From Pseudevernia furfuracea (taxonomy: Eukaryota > Ascomycota > Lecanoromycetes > Lecanorales > Parmeliaceae), in assembly GCA_022315425.1 (NCBI GenBank), contig JAIUPT010000038.1, positions 1,860,001-1,924,000 on the forward strand: a DNA stretch of 64,000 bases. Reading direction: 5' to 3'. Below, one piece after another: positions 55,873 through 64,000 of this stretch. The notes under the pieces were generated by a model. That model had not been told where the DNA came from, did no database searches, and saw only the letters and a program-made list of their open reading frames with translations. The position numbers were made by a program, and so were the translations under genes. Each line of letters starts with the position of its first letter. Position 1 is the stretch's first letter.

Positions 55873-57640
55873 ATGTCCTTCAAGATTGGACCTGGAAACT
55901 TCCAGGACATTCAGCGAGCACTATTTGTTGCATGCCTCAGTCTCTTTACTATCTTCCTGGTCAAACTCTTCAATGCACGTATGCATTTCATCAAAATGAA
56001 GAAAAAAGGTCTAGTAAGTAATGCCCTATAGCTTTGGCATATAAGTGCTCCACATCAGGCAATACTAAGAAGGTATAGCCTATGCCACCACATCATCCAG
56101 TGTTCGGTCATTTGCTCCTAGCCAAAAACCTGCTATCAAAACTTCCTTTAGACGCACATCCCTCATATTTACCCGGTCTGATTAGACGAGAGTTTCCTGA
56201 TGTTGGCCATGCCTTCTATCTTGACATGTGGCCGATCAATCGTCCTCTTCTTGTCGTATCCTCTTCATCGTTAGCATACCAATTCACCCAGGAACATCCG
56301 TTGCGCAAATCACCGGAACTTCGCAGATGGATAAAGCCATTGGCTAACAATCAAGACCTAGTGAGCTTAGAAGGTAAAAGCTGGAAGAAATGGCGCAATG
56401 TTTACAACCCAGGGTTCAGTGCGAGCCATCTCCTATACTTGGTCCCTCAGATTGCTCAGGAAGTCTCAGTATTCTGCGATGTTTTAACGGAGCGTGCACA
56501 ATCTGGGGCCATTTTTCCGTTTGAAGAGGACACCGTGAATCTAACAATGGATACTATTGGACGGGTCGTGCTGTAAGTTCCTTGAAACCTTAGAATTCCA
56601 ACGGCTAATATCATAGGGGTGCGCACTTCAACGCACAAAGGTCGAGGAATGAATTCGTCTCGGCATTCCGTGCGCAGATACCTTGGAACATATATGGGAC
56701 CGAAATGAACCCTTTCGTCCGATGGAACCCTTTTCGTCCCCTCTTTCAAGGGTACTATGTTTGGCGCATGAATCGCTATATCAGTCTCCAGCTTGAGAGG
56801 TGCTTTACAGCCCACCGCGATCTCGGTGATGCAGTAGGCGATAAAGATGATGGATATAGAACGGTGGTCAATCTTGCTTTGGACAAATATCTCGAGGAAC
56901 AGCCGGGGTCAAACGCTGTCCGTAGCATGGATGCAGATTTTAAAAGCTTTGCCATAAGCCAGATGAAAGTATTCATCCTTGCGGGGCATGACACGACAAG
57001 TTCTACGCTTTGCTATATCTTTTATACACTATCACGCAACCCTTTGGCTCTGCAGCGGGTGCGAGCAGAGCACGATGATGTTTTTGGTCCTGACACGACG
57101 CAAACAGAGGCCGCGATCATCGCAGATCCCCATGCTCTCCACCAATTACCATTCACTCTTGCTGTCATTAAAGAAACTCTGAGATTGTTTCCAATGGCTT
57201 CCGCCACGCGCGACGGGGAGCCGGGGTTCTGTTTGACTCAGGATGGCCACCAATACCCAACCGAAGGCTTTACTATCTGGTGTACGCATCAGACCATACA
57301 CCGCGAACCCCTCTACTGGCCACAGCCGGACTGCTTTATACCCGAACGCTGGCTCGTCTCAGATGGCGATCTTTTGCATCCTAAGAAAGGAGCGTGGCGA
57401 CCTTTCGAATGGGGACCACGTAACTGTCTAGGTCAGGAACTTGCTTTGCTGGAGCTAAAGCTTGTCATGGTGATGACCTTACGACATTTCGAGATCACGG
57501 AAAGCTATGAGGCGTGGAATCATCTCCATGGGATCAAGGAGCCAAGGATTGTAAATAATGAGAGGGCATACAATGTTCTGAAGGGCACTGCACGTCCGGC
57601 CAGTGGCTTCCCCTGTAGAGTTACAGTTGCAAAACAGTGA
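55873..57640 (+). CDS. Cytochrome P450 monooxygenase
   Basis: Three exons (55873-56013, 56079-56572, 56617-57640) give 552 aa; introns are 65 and 44 bases. An N-terminal hydrophobic helix (LFVACLSLFTIFLVKLF) anchors it in the ER. Then come PPHHPVFGHLL (hinge), AGHDTTSSTL (I helix, residues 334-343, oxygen activation), ETLR (E398, R401), PERW and the haem loop FEWGPRNCLGQE with ligand Cys 482. All key residues are present, so the enzyme should be active with a P450 reductase. The sequence type is that of fungal CYP families involved in secondary metabolism or xenobiotic oxidation. No polyketide or terpene synthase lies next to it, so the substrate is open. Confidence 0.93.
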
Positions 57641-58464
57641 TGTAAATGCCTCAAAATCAATACATCGTTTGCTGGAAAAGTCGGTATTCGGCGTCCAGAA
57701 ATCAACAGATGCGCAATGAGTTGAAGTCTTCCTCAGTGAACTTTCTTACGGCCTTGAAGCGGCATCATTATCAAGTAAGTTACGGTAAGTAGCTGTGCGA
57801 ATAATGCGCAAGGCTTTGCTGCCTACTCTCGACTGCCCACCTGGATTGGTGCTAATATGGAAGGGTATGATCCTTTGTCGCCTGGTTTATCGATACACTG
57901 GGGCTGAGTTTTAGCGTGTATCATGAAGGCTTGGTATTCGACGGAACTGGCCGCCGCATATCGCATACATGCAGTCATGTATGCAGTCATGGCATGTGGC
58001 AATCTGTCATGCGAAGAGGTGGCATGAAATTATCAAGCCCCTATTGCTCCAAATCATTAAAGACATTCTATGCATATAAGATAAGAAGCAGGCGCTGTCC
58101 GGCCTACCACATGCTGCCAAATATGTGATACTTGGTACTCGACAACCATTCAATGGTGGTACCTTGCTGATCCTCGCCGATCTCTTGGGATCTTCCGGGC
58201 GAAGTACCAACTACAAGAACGTATGGGTGTCTTTGAGTCCCAATAGCAGCTGCGAGGAATCAAGCCAGGCTCAAACAATACGTTTCAAAGCTTTCATGCT
58301 CACAGAATGGCAATGGTGGATTTGGCAGCTCCCTCCCAGCCTTGCTCAAAATTTTCCCCAGATCACCATTAGAGAGCCCACGTTTTCCTTATGATTTGAG
58401 CATCCTCGAAGTTTTTGCAATAAGTCATCGCAGTGGATGTTGAAAATTGACAAAGACAAATACA
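57641..58464. other. Intergenic between P450 and receptor genes
   Basis: An ATGCAGTCATGT-type tandem string occurs at 57967-57998. No supported gene. Confidence 0.4.
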
Positions 58465-59851
58465 ATGGCTTCCCCAGCGGAACTATCTGCTTACGAGAAT
58501 TATCCTCTTCAGCCTCCTCCACCTGGACAGATCTCAAACTTTGAAAACCCTGAAAGTCGAGGACCTGCCATTGTTATCCTGTGTTCCGTTTTCATTGGCA
58601 TTATGTGGCCTATAATCATATTGAGGCTTTATAGCAAAGTGTGGATCATCCGTCGGTTTGGTTGGGATGATGGTAAGCCAGACACTTTCCAGTATTGATT
58701 CTTGCTAATGTGTTCGCATAGCCTGTGCCATCATTGCTGCGGTCGGCACTATATTTTCAAACCTTTAGTAGCAGCTATTCTGACTCCTGATAGGTAGGCG
58801 CAACAACTTTCGGCGCCGGCGTAATTTGGAGTGTAAATCACTATATCTTTGGACCACATGAGTGGGACGTTCGAGCTATAGTGCTTACGCCGCATGCGAT
58901 CAGAGTAAGCACTTCCAGCAATTGATGCTTACGTTCTGACCAGATACTACAAGGTAGAAATTCTTGCAGCAGGGCTCCCCATCTATTCTGTCACCATGCT
59001 CTTCGCAAAAGCGGCTTTATTCCTTCTCTATTACCGGGTCTTCTCCCTCAACTGCGGGACGAAGATCGCCATCTATATCGGAATCAGTATCACGTTCCTC
59101 TTTTACCTTGCGACTGGCGTCGCAATTCTCGTTCTCTGCATTCCAATGCGGAATGAGGGCTGGACGTCAACGCCGTACGTGGAGCGATGTTATCGAGCAG
59201 AAGTAATGGGCGACATTCAAGGCGTTTTTGGCTTAGTATCAGATCTCTACATATTCGTCTTGCCACTTCCTGTCTTGTATAGACTACAAATGTCATTTCA
59301 GAAAAAGATAGGACTCACTGCCGTGTTTTTCACAGGTCTGATGTAAGTATTGAAAGCCCCTAAGTCCATGTTACCTACTGAGCAGATTGTCGAGCCCAAA
59401 CCATTATATCTACTGACAGACTACAGAGCCATTGTCGCTAGTTCGATCGGTTTGTACTATCGTGTTCCGGAGTCAAATGGGTCGGATCTTAGTTGGAATG
59501 AGCCTCCGGCTGCCGGTCTGGCGTAAGTGGTCTCCAGATAGCTTGCACTCTTCCTATTCGACGCATGTATGGGCCAGGTCTAATGCTAATGTAATCAATC
59601 GTAGTGTCGTCGAGGCAACAATTGGTGTCATCTGTGGCTCGGTACCGCATCTTCCAGCATACTTCCGCCGCCATTCAGCCAAGTTCTCCCGTATCGCTAA
59701 TCTACTACAAAGGATACGCTCTGGCTACAGGACTGGGTCCAAGAAAAGGTATGTGAAACAGCCGCTTGACGTAGGAAATCCTGGCTCGAAGGAATCTATT
59801 CCTCAAAACCATCAAGTGGAGACAGAGGTTTTGGGGACAATTCAAGGGTAA
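58465..59851 (+). CDS. Rhodopsin/Pth11-type integral membrane protein
   Basis: Six exons (58465-58672, 58722-58741, 58794-58904, 58954-59342, 59427-59522, 59605-59851) give 356 aa. The protein has about seven hydrophobic helices and the landmarks of the fungal 'Rhodopsin' membrane-protein domain: VWIIRRFGWDDA after helix 1, FGPHEWDV, TMLFAKAALFLLYYRVFS, and SDLYIFVLPLPVLYRLQMSFQKK before IGLTAVFFTGL. Relatives include Pth11-type receptors and orphan membrane proteins near secondary-metabolism genes. The second intron can be read as GT-AG (58742-58793) or as a GC-AG intron shifted by a few bases with the same protein (AAVGATTFGAGVIW). The tail may extend through a donor at AAAAG|GTATGT near 59750. 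Confidence 0.8.
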
Positions 59852-61794
59852 ATCAAACCTTTCTCTGTAATCCCTTTCTCTTCGATTTCTTATCTTTCTT
59901 GTTATCTGAGGAAGCTGCTGAGTCGATGACAGAGAAGGAAGATTTTCAAGGATCTGGGGTAACCGATCCACGACGGAACCCTCGGGAAGCGAGACGCTTT
60001 ACAACAGCAACAATGGCTCAACAAGACGTGAGTACTACGAGGCGACAGAACCTTCCCAACAAGAGAGAAGGCTCGAAAACCCTCCGGTGCATAAGAACAC
60101 TGGTTCCATTGGAGCTACCGAAGCTACCGCTACTGAAACATCCTCTCGACGTGGGTATTGGGATTTGATGAGCGTCTTCCGTACTACCAAAATGGATTCT
60201 GCAGGCCAGTCTGAAACACATTTGACGCCCTAGTTTGGCTGTCCATAGTACGCAATCATAACGTACTATTGGATAGATCAACGGTTTGTGGTGATTGGCC
60301 CTCCGACACAGTCAATCTCGTTGAGTCAGTCTGTGAGAGAAGGCAAAGCGACGTCTTTTTGGGAAGTTCTTTATTTTCCAACGAAAGTCTTGAGAGCTAC
60401 ACGTTTTGAGTGTAGAACAACTAGAATGAGACCAACTTGTAACACGAATTTGCAACATTGTACTTGGGAGATTCAGGCATGATCCAGCATTTGATTTCCC
60501 CAAGTGGGTTATGGAACTCTTCTCACCAGCTGTGTCTCCTCTTAAGGTGGGCGGTAAAATTTCCCACACGGCAATTCTCTACGCAGCGCACGCATATGCG
60601 TCCGAGCGCTACTTGATCTGTCAAGTCTCGAAGGCTGAGTTTCTAACAAGCGTACTTTAATGCTAACTGGCTAGGAAAAAGGAATTCTCTGTGCTATCAA
60701 TACAGTGGGACTGTGGATTAGTGTGTCATGTCCGAGCAGGCTCCAGTGAAGCTGAAAGCAGCGAAGTATCGTGCGTAGCAGCAGGATGACGACGATGAGG
60801 GAGAATTGGAGAGGTAAAATCTTTTTAAAATACTCTATAAACCCGGTAAGAAACGCTTTCTGGTAACAAGGTACGTTTCAGCTCGGCAATGGAGGAAAGG
60901 ATCTGCCTTGGCTTCCAGCTCGGGGTTGAAGACATATCTGGTATCACCCCCCGATAAGATCTGTGCATATGCAGTACTAATGCACGTTTCTGCCAGCCTT
61001 GCCAGTTACCGTCGACACTGTTGAACCGAGTCCCGCCATATTAGCTCGAGAACGAAACAAAATGCTTTCACCAGTAACGTGACTTGACTGATTTACCGCG
61101 AGATTGGATAGGTAGCATCACGTAGAAGACTTTTGTATCTTCCATAGTATGGTATCATCTATCACCATGACCACTTATTTTTTGTCTAGGGTGCCGAGTT
61201 TCGAATACCCCAGCCCAAAAGTTACTAACATGATGATACAGGGGCAACCCTGAGCCAATTTTGAGCCAGTACCCGACAACTACGTCCCTTTCATCCGCAG
61301 ATTATGATGCAAAAAGCTAGTCATTGAAGTAAGAGTCTCACGAAAAGTAGTCGACGTGTTGAATAATGGGGTCTGGAACGACTGATATTGAGTGGACTAA
61401 GGAGTGTCTATGTAGGAAGGTAGAATACATGTATGTGAGTGCCGTGCCAAGCCACTAGCTAGTAGGGCTGTTTGCCACATTTTCTAACACGACGGTACTT
61501 TTCCGTAGCCTTGCGAGGTTGCTCGGGAGTTGCCACCGCTGATCATCCAGCTTCCACAGTCATTCTTTCCTCGAGTCGACAAAAACCCTTCTGCTCCACT
61601 CACACGGCTCTCCATTTTGCATTACGGCGGCTCCCACGCTGCAGTCAGTACGACCCTCATACTCCAGCTCTGGGGCTCCCATGCGGCAGTAAGACGGCTT
61701 TCGTGCTGCGGGTCAGACGGACCGTAAGTGTAATCAGCGTTTCAAACAATTATATATGACAAGTATAGGCCCACGAACTAGATTCAAGATTTGT

Positions 61795-61842
<48 letters not shown>

Positions 61843-62437
61843 TATATATATATATATATATTAAAACGGCTACAGCCGATCCGATTCTAGCGGGATTTTT
61901 TCACGTTACCTATATCTGGGCTTGACAGACTTGAAATGGGCCAGTATCGCGCGCCAGGACATGGGATAAGGATGATGAACCTGGCGGATCTAGATAGAGT
62001 ACAGTTTCCGATAGATCACAATCCAGAAAACCTGCTCAGTGAGTTTGCCAATCGGGTAGGGGAGGAGCGGGCCAGAGAATATAAGTGTCTCGAGTGCGAT
62101 TGAGCTGTTTGGACACTTGTCAGCTCGAGACACACTGGAGATCACACACACATGTATTGTGTTGTGTCTTACTTGTCTTGCCTACCTCAGGCTTCTCTGG
62201 CTAGCATTCAATTTGTGGCAACCTACGTGACACCTTTTGATTGAGTTACAGAGTATTGGGAGAAGGATCGTTTTCTTTACAATGGAAAGTCCAAAGTAAT
62301 TGGTATAAGAGAGGATGATCTCTCGGTTTGATACTTTTATCTTCAAAGACTCAAAACTTGGCCAAGTCACCTCGCTGCAAGCTCCCAACGCCCGCTTCCA
62401 TGCCTGTTGGTACACAGATCCTTTTTTTATAGCTTCA
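59852..62437. other. Long intergenic region
   Basis: 2.6 kb without a supported gene. The first 300 bases could hold a further exon of the receptor gene (59899-60168 is open but uninformative). Two similar GGCTCCCA(C/T)GC(T/G)GCAGT strings lie near 61629 and 61672. A microsatellite is listed separately. Confidence 0.35.
61796..61861 (+). repeat. Compound microsatellite (GAA)n(TA)n
   Basis: About 15 GAA units run directly into about 10 TA units. Such arrays mutate readily and are usually polymorphic between strains. Confidence 0.95.
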
Positions 62438-63571
62438 TTATTGGTTCCATCCGTTTTGTCCGTAGGGAGTCGCACCATAAGGCGTTGCCCCTCCGCCCCA
62501 GGCACTCGTCGCTCCTCCATTGACATACGGTGTTGTATATCCTTGATCAACACCGTACTCCCCGCCCTGTGGCATACCATCGGGACTTTGGCCCCCAAAG
62601 CCATCCGCGTCCGCTTCGCCAGGCTTCGAATCATCGCCTGCAAGTTCTTGTAAGACGGCGGCAAGTTTTTGTTGCATGACCTTGATGCCTTGTTGTACGA
62701 CCGCGTCAGGTTCCAGGTTGCCAACGGACTCAAGCTCGAAGAAGAACTGGGAGGGGGTGGCATTGTAGTCGAAAGGTTCGCCGTCTTGGGGGGCTTCCTC
62801 CCATTCAGTATTCTTGGACTTTGGCCTGTGAGGTTGGAAGTGTTAGTAAGCTTGGATATTCGAGTAATATGCAGAGGAACCAGAGCACCCTACCATTCTT
62901 TGACTGGATCCTCCTCATACCAATAATTCAGATGCCTCAGCTTATTATGCGGGTCATACTCGAATCCAACCGCACTCGTAGGCGCCCACTTTGCATGCTC
63001 CTTCGCAATCCCTTTCTTCGCAATGCACTTCATTTTTACCTCCTGTCCCTTCCTCAACTTGCAAATCACAGATCCCTGTCCAGCCTCATCTGTGATAACG
63101 GGATTCCCCACCCACTCATTCGGCCTTGGATCTAAGACGATTAGATCTCTTGCATAAACCTTCACAACCTCCTCACTATCTTTTGAACACTTGGCATTCA
63201 TCATAATAGTGACGGAGCAGTTTTCGCAATACTGGTCGCAGTCGCAGTCTCGGGTGTAGAGGACGTCTTCTATTTGACGGGAATTCAAAGGGATGAGACC
63301 GAGACGGTGGGCGATAAATTCGTCGGCAAGAACGGAGGTATTGGCTTCGACTTCAACAAGATCGATGGCCATAGTTGGGACTTCAGCGAGGATGGTGCGG
63401 CGGAGGGAGTTGGCGAAGGCGAGGTCTACGTTGCTAAGGGTGAAGTCGACGTGGTCTGTGACAGCCTGCAATATGGGGTCAGTCTTGAAGAGCATATATC
63501 CAAGGACAGCCTACCTCGCGGACGGTTACTCGAGGTCCCACCTCATCAACGTCCATGGTATCATAGTCCAT
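62438..63571 (-). CDS. RPB3: DNA-directed RNA polymerase II subunit Rpb3
   Basis: Three exons (63571-63515, 63465-62894, 62825-62438) give 338 aa; introns are 49 and 68 bases. Rpb3 pairs with Rpb11 like the bacterial alpha dimer and scaffolds Pol II assembly. The alpha-like domain begins HVDFTLSNVDLAFANSLRRTILAEVP. The zinc loop CDCDQYCENC has C93, C95, C99 and C102. KLRHLNYWYEEDPVKEWPKSK crosses the second intron, followed by FFFELESVGNLEPD, which closes the dimerisation domain. The C-terminal tail (about 75 residues) is Gly/Ala/Tyr-rich with ATPYG repeats, longer than in yeast. It starts at MDYDTMDVDEVGPRVTVRE. Confidence 0.95.
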
Positions 63572-63890
63572 AATGAGGGTTGTGTACCGGCGCAAGCCTT
63601 CTCAAGGCCTTCTCAGTACAAGAATCTTGTACATACAAGACCAAGTCGATTCGGATGCGATGGTGGTCCAGCAGCAGATTTGCATGAGCTCTGAGGAATT
63701 CTTGTGCATTTGACCATACATGTAAGGCTGACGACCCCTGTCTGCATAAAGCGGGAGTACCCGCCGCCAGGACAATGCAGCACAACAATCGGCATATTAC
63801 TGATGTGGTAGGTGAAGTTTTGGCGATCAAACGTTCTACAGTCTGTGCGATGGACATACATTGAAATACCAGTCCATACTAATTAGTTCC
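63572..63890. promoter_or_regulatory. Compact divergent promoter of RPB3 and the LSM1-like gene
   Basis: Only 319 bases separate the two divergent ATG codons, so both genes probably share this promoter. I see no unmistakable TATA box. Confidence 0.4.
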
Positions 63891-63983
63891 ATGGAGAACC
63901 TGTCAATACAAGACCTGCCGCCAGCAGGAGGCCCGAATCATGTGGCTCCGCCGCCAGGAGGACCTCCGCAACTCCCACCACAG
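63891..63983 (+). CDS. LSM1: First exon of probable LSM1 (cut by window edge)
   Basis: A 31-codon exon starts at ATG 63891 with MENLSIQDLPPAGG, ends ...PQLPPQ and is followed by GTAAGC. Filamentous-fungal Lsm1 proteins begin with a short Pro/Gly-rich leader of this kind before the Sm fold. Lsm1 is the marker subunit of the cytoplasmic Lsm1-7 ring that binds oligoadenylated mRNA 3' ends and promotes decapping. The Sm fold lies beyond the window, so the identification rests on the leader alone. Confidence 0.45.
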
Positions 63984-64000
63984 GTAAGCTTTGTATCGCC

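Noticed and set aside
60018..60569. Open frames after the receptor gene as a separate small gene
   Set aside because: Composition is unremarkable and frames change; at most they are unannotated 3' exon or UTR of the receptor gene.
1..64000. CRISPR array, rRNA operon, bacterial-type operon or secondary-metabolite synthase cluster
   Set aside because: Looked for and not seen: no regularly spaced repeats, no rRNA-like conserved blocks, no PKS, NRPS or terpene synthase motifs.

Overview
The window is nuclear DNA of a filamentous ascomycete (Pezizomycotina). Most genes carry short GT-AG introns of about 40-180 bases. Gene families include the fungal NADP saccharopine dehydrogenase Lys9, purine hydroxylase, Stn1, a 2EXR/F-box-type protein, a Pth11/rhodopsin-type receptor, a DUF7702-type membrane protein and a DUF7025-type AAA ATPase. 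One repeat pair shows a RIP-like mutation pattern. Leotiomycetes is a guess from the look of the proteins. All gene models were spliced by hand: I required GT-AG or GC-AG borders, an open frame, and total length divisible by three.

Layout. At 0-8.6 kb: an interrupted tRNA-Ala-like locus, a universal stress protein (-), a SAM methyltransferase (+), a poorly resolved decayed locus (-) and mitochondrial ribosomal protein S7 (-). At 8.6-17.4 kb: xanthine dehydrogenase (+), an Stn1-like telomere protein (-), a decayed gene and a small secreted protein (-). At 17.4-24.3 kb: an AT-rich stretch with a RIP-type duplicated segment, a modin-like membrane protein (-) and an F-box/LRR-like protein (+). 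At 25-32.2 kb: LYS9 with ten exons (+), a retroelement-like remnant, a short-chain dehydrogenase (+), an NTF2-like small protein (-) and a zinc deaminase (-).

At 32.3-33.4 kb there is a 1.1 kb hAT-like transposon with a perfect 8-bp target duplication. At 34-42.5 kb: a polytopic membrane protein (+), a His-rich SprT-like protein (+), a secreted-protein pseudogene (-) and an acidic 2EXR protein (+). At 44.9-52 kb: a YqcI/YcgG protein (+), an SDR (-), centrin CDC31 (+) and an AAA ATPase (-). At 52-62.4 kb: a gene-poor stretch with an SDR pseudogene, then a cytochrome P450 (+) and a rhodopsin-type membrane receptor (+). At the right end, RPB3 (-) diverges from the first exon of a probable LSM1 (+).

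The window mixes housekeeping genes (RPB3, CDC31, RSM7, LYS9, XDH) with accessory genes (P450, receptor, SDRs, secreted proteins). They are separated by long, repeat-scarred intergenic DNA. I see no operon-like pathway, CRISPR array or complete autonomous transposon. The most notable features are the LYS9 exon structure (two GC-AG introns, 11-nt and 18-nt exons), the hAT-like element, the RIP-type duplicate, the tRNA-like locus interrupted outside the normal intron site, and an in-frame 60-bp duplication of a membrane helix.
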